Below are positions 49,411-60,242 of a stretch of DNA of 64,000 nt, piece after piece; position 1 is the stretch's first letter; the number at the start of each line of letters is the position of its first letter. This DNA comes from Lepidurus packardi (lineage: Eukaryota > Arthropoda > Branchiopoda > Notostraca > Triopsidae), in the NCBI GenBank assembly GCA_023053545.1, contig JAKZAN010000007.1:6882001-6946000 (forward strand), read 5' to 3'. The notes under the pieces are model-generated. The model did not search any database, was not told the DNA's origin, and saw nothing but the letters and a program-made list of their open reading frames with translations. A program made the translations under genes and the position numbers.

Positions 49411-52400
49411 TGATGATGGTGGCTAACCTTAGACAGCAGTGGCGGTCTTTGGCGGGCAATTCATGATGAAAACATCGTTGGAGGTTTTCATTGTGATGGT
49501 GGCTAACCTTAGACAGCAGTGGCGGTCTTTGGCGGGCAATTCCTACTGAAAACATCGTTGGAGGTTTTCATGATGGCGGTGGCTAACCTTAGACAGCAAT
49601 GGCGGTCTTTGGCGGGCAATTCATGATGAAAACATCGTTGGAGGTTTTCATTGTGATGGTGGCTAACCTTAGACAGCAGTGGCGGTCTTTGGCGGGCAAT
49701 TCCTACTGAAAACATCGTTGGAGGTTTTCATGATGGCGGTGGCTAACCTTAGACAGCAGTGGCGGTCTTTGGCGGGCAATTCATGATGAAAACATCGTTG
49801 GAGGTTTTCATGATGGCGGTGGCTAACCTTAGACAGCAGTGGCGTTCTTTGGCGGGCAATTCATGATGAAAACATCGTTGGAGGTTTTCATTGTGATGGC
49901 GGCTACCTTAGACAGCAGTGGCGGTCTTTGGCGGGCAATTCCAATTGAAAACATCGTTGGAGGTTTTCGTGATGGCGGTGGCTAACCTTAGACAGCAGTG
50001 GCGGTCTTTGGCGGGCAATTCATGATGAAAACATCGTTGGAGGTTTTCATTGTGATGGTGGCTAACCTTAGACAGCAGTGGCGGTCTTTGGCGGGCAATT
50101 CCTACTGAAAACATCGTTGGAGGTTTTCATGATGGCGGTGGCTAACCTTAGACAGCAATGGCGGTCTTTGGCGGGCAATTCATGATGAAAACATCGTTGG
50201 AGGTTTTCATTGTGATGGTGGCTAACCTTAGACAGCAGTGGCGGTCTTTGGCGGGCAATTCCTACTGAAAACATCGTTGGAGGTTTTCATGATGGCGGTG
50301 GCTAACCTTAGACAGCAGTGGCGGTCTTTGGCGGGCAATTCATGATGAAAACATCGTTGGAGGTTTTCATGATGGCGGTGGCTAACCTTAGACAGCAGTG
50401 GCGTTCTTTGGCGGGCAATTCATGATGAAAACATCGTTGGAGGTTTTCATTGTGATGGCGGCTACCTTAGACAGCAGTGGCGGTCTTTGGCGGGCAATTC
50501 CAATTGAAAACATCGTTGGAGGTTTTCGTGATGGCGGTGGCTAACCTTAGACAGCAGTGGCGGTCTTTGGCGGGCAATTCATGATGAAAACATCGTTGGA
50601 GGTTTTCATTGTGATGGTGGCTAACCTTAGACAGCAGTGGCGGTCTTTGGCGGGCAATTCCTACTGAAAACATCGTTGGAGGTTTTCATGATGGCGGTGG
50701 CTAACCTTAGACAGCAGTGGCGGTCTTTGGCGTGCAATTCATGATGAAAACATCGTTGGAGGTTTTCATGATGGCGGTGGCTAACCTTAGACAGCAGTGG
50801 CGGTCTTTGGCGGGCAATTCATGATGAAAACATCGTTGGAGGTTTTCATGATGGCGGTGGCTAACCTTAGACAGCAGTGGCGGTCTTTGGCGGGCAATTC
50901 ATGATGAAAACATCGTTGGAGGTTTTCATTGTGATGGCGGCTACCTTAGACAGCAGTGGCGGTCTTTGGCGGCCAATTCATGATGAAAACATCGTTGGAG
51001 GTTTTCATGATGGCGGTGGCTAACCTTAGACAGGAATGGCGGTCTTTGGCTGGCAATTCATGATGAAAACATCGTTGGAGGTTTTCATTGTGATGGTGGC
51101 TAACCTTAGACAGCAGTGGCGGTCTTTGGCGTGCAATTCCTACTGAAAACATCGTTGGAGGTTTTCATGATGGCGGTGGCTAACCTTAGACAGCAGTGGC
51201 GGTCTTTGGCGGGCAATTCATGATGAAAACATCGTTGGAGGTTTTCATGATGGCGGTGGCTAACCTTAGACAGCAGTGGCGGTCTTTGGCGGGCAATTCA
51301 TGATGAAAACATCGTTGGAGGTTTTCATGATGGCGGTGGCTAACCTTAGACAGCAGTGGCGGTCTTTGGCGGGCAATTCATGATGAAAACATCGTTGGAG
51401 GTTTTCATTGTGATGGCGGCTACCTTAGACAGCAGTGGCGGTCTTTGGCGGGCAATTCATGATGAAAACATCGTTGGAGGTTTTCATTGTGATGCTGGCT
51501 AACCTTAGACAGCAGTGGCGGTCTTTGGCGGGCAATTCCTACTGAAAACATCGTTGGAGGTTTTCATGATGGCGGTGGCTAACCTTAGACAGCAATGGCG
51601 GTCTTTGGCGGGCAATTCATGATGAAAACATCGTTGGAGGTTTTCATTGTGATGGTGGCTAACCTTAGACAGCAGTGGCGGTCTTTGGCGGGCAATTCCT
51701 ACTGAAAACATCGTTGGAGGTTTTCATGATGGCGGTGGCTAACCTTAGACAGCAGTGGCGGTCTTTGGCGGGCAATTCATGATGAAAACATCGTTGGAGG
51801 TTTTCATGATGGCGGTGGCTAACCTTAGACAGCAGTGGCGTTCTTTGGCGGGCAATTCATGATGAAAACATCGTTGGAGGTTTTCGTGATGGCGGTGGCT
51901 AACCTTAGACAGCAGTGGCGGTCTTTGGCGGGCAATTCATGATGAAAACATCGTTGGAGGTTTTCATTGTGATGGTGGCTAACCTTAGACAGCAGTGGCG
52001 GTCTTTGGCGGGCAATTCCTACTGAAAACATCGTTGGAGGTTTTCATGATGGCGGTGGCTAACCTTAGACAGCAGTGGCGGTCTTTGGCGTGCAATTCAT
52101 GATGAAAACATCGTTGGAGGTTTTCATGATGGCGGTGGCTAACCTTAGACAGCAGTGGCGGTCTTTGGCGGGCAATTCATGATGAAAACATCGTTGGAGG
52201 TTTTCATGATGGCGGTGGCTAACCTTAGACAGCAGTGGCGGTCTTTGGCGGGCAATTCATGATGAAAACATCGTTGGAGGTTTTCATTGTGATGGCGGCT
52301 ACCTTAGACAGCAGTGGCGGTCTTTGGCGGGCAATTCATGATGAAAACATCGTTGGAGGTTTTCATTGTGATGGTGGCTAACCTTAGACAGCAGTGGCGG

Positions 52401-54174
52401 TCTTTGGCGGGCAATTCCTACTGAAAACATCGTTGGAGGTTTTCATGATGGCGGTGGCTAACCTTAGACAGCAATGGCGGTCTTTGGCGGGCAATTCATG
52501 ATGAAAACATCGTTGGAGGTTTTCATTGTGATGGTGGCTAACCTTAGACAGCAGTGGCGGTCTTTGGCGGGCAATTCCTACTGAAAACATCGTTGGAGGT
52601 TTTCATGATGGCGGTGGCTAACCTTAGACAGCAGTGGCGGTCTTTGGCGGGCAATTCATGATGAAAACATCGTTGGAGGTTTTCATGATGGCGGTGGCTA
52701 ACCTTAGACAGCAGTGGCGTTCTTTGGCGGGCAATTCATGATGAAAACATCGTTGGAGGTTTTCGTGATGGCGGTGGCTAACCTTAGACAGCAGTGGCGG
52801 TCTTTGGCGGGCAATTCATGATGAAAACATCGTTGGAGGTTTTCATTGTGATGGTGGCTAACCTTAGACAGCAGTGGCGGTCTTTGGCGGGCAATTCCTA
52901 CTGAAAACATCGTTGGAGGTTTTCATGATGGCGGTGGCTAACCTTAGACAGCAGTGGCGGTCTTTGGCGTGCAATTCATGATGAAAACATCGTTGGAGGT
53001 TTTCATGATGGCGGTGGCTAACCTTAGACAGCAGTGGCGGTCTTTGGCGGGCAATTCATGATGAAAACATCGTTGGAGGTTTTCATGATGGCGGTGGCTA
53101 ACCTTAGACAGCAGTGGCGGTCTTTGGCGGGCAATTCATGATGAAAACATCGTTGGAGGTTTTCATTGTGATGGCGGCTACCTTAGACAGCAGTGGCGGT
53201 CTTTGGCGGGCAATTCATGATGAAAACATCGTTGGAGGTTTTCATTGTGATGGTGGCTAACCTTAGACAGCAGTGGCGGTCTTTGGCGGGCAATTCCTAC
53301 TGAAAACATCGTTGGAGGTTTTCATGATGGCGGTGGCTAACCTTAGACAGCAATGGCGGTCTTTGGCGGGCAATTCATGATGAAAACATCGTTGGAGGTT
53401 TTCATTGTGATGGTGGCTAACCTTAGACAGCAGTGGCGGTCTTTGGCGGGCAATTCCTACTGAAAACATCGTTGGAGGTTTTCATGATGGCGGTGGCTAA
53501 CCTTAGACAGCAGTGGCGGTCTTTGGCGTGCAATTCATGATGAAAACATCGTTGGAGGTTTTCATGATGGCGGTGGCTAACCTTAGACAGCAGTGGCGGT
53601 CTTTGGCGGGCAATTCATGATGAAAACATCGTTGGAGGTTTTCATTGTGATGGCGGCTACCTTAGACAGCAGTGGCGGTCTTTGGCGGGCAATTCATGAT
53701 GAAAACATCGTTGGAGGTTTTCATTGTGATGGTGGCTAACCTTAGACAGCAGTGGCGGTCTTTGGCGGGCAATTCCTACTGAAAACATCGTTGGAGGTTT
53801 TCATGATGGCGGTGGCTAACCTTAGACAGCAATGGCGGTCTTTGGCGGGCAATTCATGATGAAAACATCGTTGGAGGTTTTCATTGTGATGGTGGCTAAC
53901 CTTAGACAGCAGTGGCGGTCTTTGGCGTGCAATTCCTACTGAAAACATCGTTGGAGGTTTTCATGATGGCGGTGGCTAACCTTAGACAGCAGTGGCTGTC
54001 TTTGGCGGGCAATTCATGATGAAAACATCGTTGGAGGTTTTCAGTGTGATGGCGGCTACCTTAGACAGCAGTGGCGGTTTTTGGCGGGCAATTCCTATTG
54101 AAAACATCGTTGGAGGTTTTCGTGATGGCGGTGGCTAAACCTTAGACAGCAGTGGTGGTCTTTGGCGGGCGATG
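49411..54174. repeat. 80-bp satellite array with higher-order structure, about 60 units
   Basis: Monomer 80 bp (79 bp in the variant with GGCTACC in place of GGCTAACC), starting at 49421 and repeated head to tail to about 54174. Each monomer contains CTTAGACAGCAGTGGCGG, TTTGGCGGGCAATTC and a 7-bp inverted repeat TGAAAAC/GTTTTCA around a 10-base loop. Variants (CATGATG, CCTACTG or CCAATTG after the GGGCAATT; GCAATGG; CGTTCT) recur in order. They form a 7-monomer repeat of 559 bp (49421, 49980, then partly 50539), and later an 11-monomer repeat of 879 bp (51497, 52376, 53255), with a shortened 479-bp step at the end. Open frames on the minus strand (68 codons, repeated) follow from the repeat and are not genes. 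Copy number may be compressed by assembly. Confidence 0.97.
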
Positions 54175-54177
54175 CAC

Positions 54178-54262
54178 GGAATTCAAGGACGCAAGACTCA
54201 AAATCATGGAATTGAAGAACGTAAGATTCAAGCTCACGGAATTCAAGAAAGCAATGTAAATT
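54178..54262. repeat. 30-bp short tandem repeat flanking the satellite
   Basis: GGAATT-AAG units start at 54178, 54208 and 54238, each followed by a variable A-rich stretch. It abuts the right end of the 80-bp array. Confidence 0.75.
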
Positions 54263-54428
54263 GAAGAAAGAAATGCTATTCTTTTAATGTTTTGTGTAAT
54301 TTTTTGTAGATCACGCGGCTATCTGGAAGAAAGAGATGTTTAGTATTATTTTAATGCTTCATATCTTTTCCTTACGCGGCTGTCGGTTTGGGAGAACTAC
54401 TCTGTATTTTGAGGCCTGTGCTACGTAA

Positions 54429-54623
54429 GTTCGCAGGATTCGTAATCCCTTTCAAGAGAGGCACTGGAAGTCCTGCGATATCAATGGTGTTCAGTGGTGT
54501 GGCTACAACGCCTGGAACCCTGTCTGGAGGGATTGGCTGAGTATCAACATCAACGAGGTGAAGAGACGCCAGCGTTGCTCGCTGGCTGATGGTCAGGGAT
54601 ACGAGTCTACTGCAGGGGTTTAG
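54429..54623 (+). pseudogene. Possible coding fragment, Trp/Cys-rich, unrecognised
   Basis: Open frame of 64 codons bounded by stops at 54426 and 54621, without ATG. The text looks protein-like rather than random (SCDINGVQWCGYNAWNPVW, then RDWLSIN): four Trp and three Cys in a short span. A donor-like GAAAT/gtaagt follows near 54656, after the stop. It may be a terminal exon of an unseen gene, a decayed exon, or chance. I do not recognise a family. Confidence 0.3.
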
Positions 54624-54659
54624 TTCTTTGCCAGAACCGGAAAGGAAAGCGAAATGTAA

Positions 54660-55480
54660 GTTTTTTAAATGCGTTTAACAATTTGATTAATTGGCCTTCT
54701 TTTTATCTTATTATAGTTGAAGTGGAAATGAAGAGACAATCTCAAGTGATCCATCGAGATATTGCCTCGTTCCCATGATGCGAATTTGTCCGCAGCATGT
54801 CAGAGAACCGCAGATCCTCCATCGTTTAGCTTCCAGAAGGTGAATTAGTTTCATATATAAATAGGCATGTAATAATGGTGAATTATAATGGAAGAAAGAC
54901 AAACAGTACATGACACAACTTTTGTTAGGCAGAAGACCTGATCAAGCAGGAAATGATTGTGATTCTCAATTTGAAATCAACGCCCAGGATCGGATCAATT
55001 TGCTCGTCATTTTCGTAATTTAATTTGGTCCCTTACAAGGTTATGGACTCGTCGGCCTTGTGTCAGAATCCGGCGGCCTTCTTTCGAGTAGTCCTTGTGT
55101 CGCGTTGCCATTGGCCCTAGCCCCCTTCCAGAAACATTGCTCTAGCGCTATATCTTCCAAATCTGCAAATCACCCTGTGGGTTCGACGTTGTGAATTTCT
55201 GTAGAAGTTTTCTGTTTAATATTTTTTTGTTTTTCTTGTAAAAATATATCCCTCCAGAAACATTGTTCTAGTGCAGCCTTCTAAGTCTGTTGAAATTTTT
55301 GTTCTGTGACTTTTCTTAGCTCTAAAAATTAGATTCTAATATTGTGCAAATGAGATGGTTTGCTTCCCACTGGAATTCCTTATTTGTTGTACCAAAAAGT
55401 TCCCCGTAAAGTCTAGTTTCCAAAAATGTCCTTTTTGTATTATTTGTAATTTTTGCAATAAAAGTGAACATTTTGAATAT
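54660..55480. other. Gene-free spacer with a 126-bp degenerate duplication
   Basis: No gene seen. CCAGAAACATTG at 55128 and 55254 starts two diverged copies, both followed by CTAG-G and, about 20 bases later, by AA-TCTG. Confidence 0.5.
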
Positions 55481-55509
55481 TTTTGCGTGATTTTTCAAAA
55501 AATCCGCTA

Positions 55510-55585
55510 GAAAAGGAGGCGTGGTTTCCGAAATGGACGAATCCTATTGGGGGATTCGTCCCAAAAGTGGGCGTGGCTCCTTTTC
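55510..55585. repeat. Nested palindrome
   Basis: Perfect inner inverted repeat GGACGAATCC (55535-55544) and GGATTCGTCC (55552-55561) around a 7-base loop. It lies inside an outer inverted pair GAAAAGGAG (55510-55518) and CTCCTTTTC (55577-55585). This suits a hairpin at the end of a mobile element or a structured RNA. Confidence 0.8.
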
Positions 55586-55589
55586 AAGC

Positions 55590-55919
55590 TGGGAAAGCGT
55601 TTTCAGGGCTTTTTTCCATAAGGAATAATGCTGTATCAAGGGGGTCCCCTTCAAAAATCTTGAAAAATTGAGAGCCTCGCCCCTTTTCCCTGTTCCCACC
55701 TCCCCTGCTTGGTTTCCTATCCTCGATATTCGAGCTCGTAATGCCGAAGCATGACAATTTCGAATATGGGAATAGGAACCTTGCCGGGAAGGCATATGGT
55801 ACAGGGAAACGGAGCCATTTAATATTTCGTTTTTTCGACGAAATAAAGTTCCTCGACCAGGAATCGAACCGAGGACCTTTGAGTCCCCAGTCGTGCATGT
55901 TATCTACGCGGTCATGGGC
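55590..55919 (-). mobile_element. tRNA-like SINE candidate
   Basis: On the minus strand a perfect RNA polymerase III B box GGTTCGATTCC (55870-55860) lies 33 bases after an A-box-like TGACCGCGTAG (55914-55904), with tRNA-like spacing. The cloverleaf is poor: the acceptor and T stems do not pair properly, so it is not a working tRNA. The sequence continues without a gene toward the palindrome at 55510-55585, which could be the 3' end of the same element. No target-site duplication was identified. Confidence 0.45.
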
Positions 55920-55929
55920 TTATGTATTT

Positions 55930-56943
55930 TAATCGTTGAAACATCTATAATTACAACTATGGACTGAGACCGTGTACAGCGTAAGGGTAGCCAACCAACT
56001 TTTGTTCGATTTATATAAATTTGACGGTTCGCCCATTACCATGACTTGTATTCTCTACAAGTTTGCATTGTATTTATTACTTTGTATTCTATTTAGAAGT
56101 GTAATGAAAAAGCCTTCCTTAATTTTGAATTGAGTCAAAATCGTTCGAAATAATTACAAGGCCATTTGTTTGTTTTACAGTATTTTTATTAAAAGTTCAC
56201 AAATACAAATCCTCTTACATTGCTCTTACCATAGTTCGAACAGGAAAAAAAACTGTCTTGTCTTTTTTAGATTTCGAAGAAAATTAGATGTAGGAAATAC
56301 ATTCGGTTCACATTGAAGAAGAACACCAGCGCCACGGAGTTCCGGCTGTTGATGTAGGACAGCACTCTCTCAGGTTCGGGTGGACGTATGCATCGTTACG
56401 GAGTTTTACTTGTCTTTTTAGGGGGGAATCCATCTCCGGAATGTCAGTCAAGTCCGTTTTTCTTTTCTGTATCAAAAATCTTGGGGCTTACCGAATGCCA
56501 TATTGCACACAATAGCCAAATATAACCGGGTGTTTGCGTGGTGGTTTCGGTATAGCGTTTTGCAGATCTGTCCCTCCAGCAATTTGTTTGAAGGCCGTTG
56601 CATGGTACTTCTGCCAAAATGCATAGAATAAATTATCCTACATTACCGTTACCGCTTCTAAGCTCCTTGTAGAATGCGTTGTTAGCTAATTAATGGAATT
56701 CTCTCATTCTTAACACATTTCTGCTTTTTCTGGCAAGTGCTGAGCCTGAAAAGAGAGGCGCTAGCGTCGAAACTGGCCTCAAATTTGATAAAAATGTCGT
56801 CTCCTCGATGAAGATCTGCATAATATAAACAAAGTTACGTGTCAAGCGAAAGTGGAATAAAACAGCCTGATTACAAACGAATTTTGTAAGCTAATTTGAT
56901 TTGTATAAAACAAGTAATATTTTTAATTAACTTAGGATCGAAG
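55930..56943. other. Gene-free spacer and C18orf32-like 5' UTR
   Basis: AT-rich sequence with no domain-bearing frame. A splice acceptor (taacttag) ends at 56935, eight bases before the ATG of the next gene, so at least one non-coding 5' exon probably lies here. Confidence 0.5.
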
Positions 56944-57177
56944 ATGGTTTGTGTCCCGTGCATAGTAATTCCGCTTTTGCTCTGGATATGGCATCGTTTC
57001 TTTCAGCCATGGGTTTCAAAATTCTGGACCCCCAAATTTTTAGAGGCACCTGTAGCCAACGTTGCGAAAACGTCAGAAGAAAGCAATGAGAACGATTCTG
57101 TAAAAAAAGCTTGCCCATTCTCGAATGCCACAAAGAGCGATTCCTCACCACATTTAAGTTCTAAGAAGTCAGATTAA
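56944..57177 (+). CDS. UPF0729 / C18orf32-like small membrane protein
   Basis: 77 aa in one coding exon. The start MVCVPCIVIPLLLWIWHRF matches the invariant N-terminus of the C18orf32 (UPF0729) family: MVC-PCIVIP followed by a short hydrophobic segment. The tail is polar and Lys-rich. The human protein is linked to lipid droplets and NF-kB signalling; a role here is not shown. The ATG at 56944 is chosen because it follows a splice acceptor and starts the conserved text. An ATTAAA at 57222 may be its poly(A) signal. Tail to tail with the FKBP gene. Confidence 0.85.
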   Translation: MVCVPCIVIPLLLWIWHRFFQPWVSKFWTPKFLEAPVANVAKTSEESNENDSVKKACPFSNATKSDSSPHLSSKKSD

Positions 57178-57303
57178 AAACCGAACTTATATAAACACTC
57201 TTTGTCGAATTAACTAATGTCATTAAATATAACTGCCGTAAATGTTAAACGCGTGTAGTGTATTCTTTCATCATCGAAAATGATTTGCACTTCCAATTGC
57301 AAC

Positions 57304-58827
57304 TTACTGAACACTCTTTAGTTCTACATCGAAGATCAGAGTACTGTTGGGCGGAATGACTGGGGGGCTACCTTTTTTGCCGTACCTAAAATATTTTCGT
57401 TTGAAGAAAAATAAAGCTTGTACTATAAATTGTGTCCAATATAGTCCCGTACCCTAGAGGAGCTGGAACAGTAATACGTCGCTTGCCACCGACCTTCATT
57501 CCTTGAAGGCCTTGGTCCCATCCTTTGATTACTTCTCCAGCGCCTAGCTTGAATCTGAAGCCTTGGCCTTTCGAGGTGGAATCGAAAGGCTTGTCAGATT
57601 TTGGTAACCTACCCGAGTAATAGACAGCGATCTAGAAATTCCAAATTATGTAAAAACCTTTAACGGTATAAATAATTATATAACTTACATGTCTACCAAC
57701 ATTAGCAACAGTTCCAGTGCCCTCCTTTAAATCCTCTACAACTAAACCACCAGGAAGAACTCGTTTAGCGGGAGACTTGGCTTGCTGCTGCTGAGGTTGG
57801 TTCGCTTGCTGAGCAGCAGCTTCGGCTTTCTTTTCCTTCTTGTTTTTCTTTTTCTTGGACGCGCTTTCTCCCTAGATAAAAATATAGCGTATAAACAATC
57901 TGTGTACAAAACTTTCTTTCCTACGTTCGCTGCAGGTGTAGATGGAGATTTCGTCTCATTTTTAACGGGAGTTTTGGGCTCGTTTTTTACGGGCGTTTTC
58001 GCGGTAGCTTGTTGTTTGTTCTTCCCTTTGGGCTGGGGTTCAGCTTCTTCTTCTTCCTCATCATCGTCTTCCATATCAGCTGAATCGTCAAAAAAGTCGC
58101 TCATTTCTTCTTCACCCTCTTCTTCTTCAAACTTCGCTTTTTTGGGTTTGGCAGCTTGTTCCTTTGCACCCTTTCGTTTGCTCGACGTTAATGTTGGGAC
58201 TGATACGAAAAGATTAACCAAAGTGAAAGGCAAGTATAGCTAGTATACCTTCTTCGTCACTATCTCCTTCCTCTTCTTCTTGTTCTTCCATAAGCTCTCC
58301 TAGAGTATCTTCATTCATTTCGTCATCAAGCATAAGATAACCAGACAAGTGAACTGTAGACTTTCCGGAAGTATAAAAAGACAAGGTATCTCCTTTGGCA
58401 AAATTCAAGTCCAACACTTGTTGCATTTGAGCCTTCTTGGAGAGAGTACACAACACATACTCTTGACCTTCGTAGTCCACAAGAAGAGAAGTAAGACCAT
58501 CTAAAGAGGATGAATTTAATGTACAGCGCAAATTAAAGAATTCGATTTACCATTAGTTGTTCCAGGATCAATACAAGCCATAGAGATATGAAACGAATCT
58601 TCAATTACATCTTGTGTGTAGCGTTTGCCAGGTTCGAGTACGAGTCCTAGGTGTATCAATAAACAGAATACAAAATAAATTAGAAATATTTGAATGTGTG
58701 AAGACCTTGTGATTCTTTGTTTACAGATTTTTTGCGACAAGCCAACAACAATATCTGAACCAATTTACGCACTGGCGTTATGTAAGGACTCCAAGTACAC
58801 AATTTATGTATGCTTACCCCAAAACAT
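57304..58827 (-). CDS. FKBP39: FK506-binding nuclear protein (39/46-kDa type), peptidyl-prolyl isomerase
   Basis: Nuclear/nucleolar proline isomerase and histone-binding protein. Exons (minus): 58827-58818, 58646-58551, 58500-58249, 58199-57925, 57871-57689, 57631-57453, 57385-57304; 358 aa, normal for insect FKBP39/46. The first exon codes only MFW plus one base. Residues 1 to about 115 form the nucleoplasmin-like domain ([15 protein letters not shown]). Then come acidic tracts ([24 protein letters not shown]) and basic tracts ([11 protein letters not shown]). The FKBP domain fills the last 110 residues with the drug- and substrate-pocket residues kept: [40 protein letters not shown]. Shares a 218-bp divergent promoter with COMMD10. 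Confidence 0.96.
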
Positions 58828-59045
58828 GATTACTATGAAAGATGATTACAGATAAAATTCACACAACGAACACAAACTCACGTGTACGCCACCGACTGCC
58901 GCCAAACATGAATGCGAGCAAAAGAAGCCGCGAAAACTGTCACTGAAACCGCATAGGCTAAACCGTTGGTGATCTTTGCTGATGTGATTCTTAGGAAAAT
59001 TAAAAATCACGGAATTCATACAAAAAACATGAGTAGTCTTTTATT
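58828..59045. promoter_or_regulatory. Divergent promoter of FKBP39 and COMMD10
   Basis: 218 bp between the two start codons. On the minus strand a TCAGTG initiator-like motif at about 58945-58940 lies some 115 bp before the FKBP ATG. No TATA box seen. Confidence 0.4.
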
Positions 59046-59837
59046 ATGACTAGTATAATTGAAAGCCCCTTTCCAGATATGTGCGTTGACGTTTTTATTC
59101 GCCTTCGAATAGTATTTACTTTAAAATATCCGCTTAATAATGTTGTTTGTCCATTTTACACTACAGGCTGATGAAAGGAATCCCTGTTTTAAACACCCTA
59201 TCGAATGAACTGATGAGGGAACTAATAGAACGAATAGCGAAATCTTACGGAACAAATTGTTTGAACACAACTGAGGAAGTCACATGGCTTCAGCAGAAAT
59301 GTGAGAAAGTAGACGAAGACGGTCTTCAATCAGCGGTTTTGGCTATTGCATACATCATTCAGAAAGTCTTGTTTTAACGATGTATTAATTTATTTGTAAA
59401 GCAAAATATTTTTTATAGGCAGCACATAAATTAGCCAAACCTGCTGTACTTGAAAGTAGTCTTCAGCAGTTACATTTAGATCCTGGTCATACAGAAATTT
59501 TCAGCGAGAGTTGGACCGCGCTCGCGAAGGATTTAGTCGAGTCACTTAGAAAACGGACCTTCGTTCCATTAAAGGTTTACCTTTTGCTTATGCATGGGAT
59601 CGGTGTTAATAAGTTTCTTCCAAGGTGGACTATGTCAATGCATCCGTACACGTCGAGGTTGCTAACCAGTACTTCTACCCTGGCAAAGCTCCGCTAGCAC
59701 AAATTGCTTGGGGCTTGAGCAATCGTGATGATGAAAAGGCCACGACACTGGTGACTGAATACAATTACGGTGAACTGTTAAAGCTCTATGAGACTTTGGA
59801 GGAAATTCAAGAGAGTCTGGACGCTATGTCTAGTTAA
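59046..59837 (+). CDS. COMMD10: COMM domain-containing protein 10
   Basis: Subunit of the Commander complex, which works in endosomal recycling and NF-kB control. Exons 59046-59080, 59167-59365, 59419-59574, 59625-59837 give 200 aa, matching the usual 202. The start is in a short first exon (MTSIIESPFPDM) joined in phase 2 to LMKGIPVLNTLS. The helical N-domain is followed by the COMM domain from about residue 130, with the W-aliphatic and FxxxLE-type core (LKVDYVNASVHVEVANQ; LKLYETLEEIQESLD). The second intron has a weak donor (AAA/gtcttg), but the family text continues exactly across it. Confidence 0.92.
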
Positions 59838-59893
59838 ATGCTGATTTCTAAATTGATATATTCGCTTTCTGTACACCTGAAATGTAAAGACCA

Positions 59894-59899
59894 AATAAA
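59894..59899 (+). terminator. Poly(A) signal of COMMD10
   Basis: AATAAA 57 bp after the COMMD10 stop, before the convergent PHM gene. A second AATAAA at about 60291 is also possible. Confidence 0.6.
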
Positions 59900-60082
59900 A
59901 CTTTATATCAAAGAATCAACAATAATCTGGCATAACAATTGTCGAACTAAATTATGGGACGTATTATCCGATTTCAATATCCGAAACCAATTACGGATAT
60001 GCATAAATTTAATGAGGTCTCACGTCGTCCACGGCAATTAGTCTAAACCCGGAAAACAATCTCAGCCTGCTATTCTCTGTGT

Positions 60083-60242
60083 TTAAAGTTCGGAAGCATC
60101 GTCAGGTAAGCTGTTAAAAGTTCTTTCCCAAGAATATATGGGAGGTCCAGGCGTGAAGCAGTACTTTTTATCCATAACATCTGCTTCTCGCGAGGCCCAA
60201 TACATCATATAAAAATTGCACATCTCGTCGCCGTTCGTTAGT
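60083..60242 (-). CDS. Phm: Alternative terminal exon B of PHM
   Basis: Open from acceptor tcaaatag to TAA, 160 nt, entered in phase 2 after exon 60976-60784. It reads [16 protein letters not shown] and ends LPDDASEL. Exon A (60664-60505), also 160 nt and phase 2, reads [16 protein letters not shown] and ends IPNDASAL. Both keep the copper-binding Met, the Cys pair and the GPP-x-W core, but the segment between them differs. Exon B lies 262 bp beyond the end of exon A, so the pair arose by tandem exon duplication. Confidence 0.85.

Noticed and set aside
49509-53948. Eleven nearly identical 68-codon frames on the minus strand
   Set aside because: They come from the open phase of the 80-bp satellite, and the codons follow the repeat. 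No start context, signal or domain.
49411-54174. CRISPR-like look of regular repeats
   Set aside because: Repeats are contiguous monomers without unique spacers, and the sequence is eukaryotic.
55860-55919. Functional tRNA gene
   Set aside because: The B box is perfect, but the acceptor and T-arm stems do not pair as a cloverleaf.
57782-58243. 153-codon plus-strand frame
   Set aside because: Shadow of the acidic/basic exons of the FKBP gene on the other strand.
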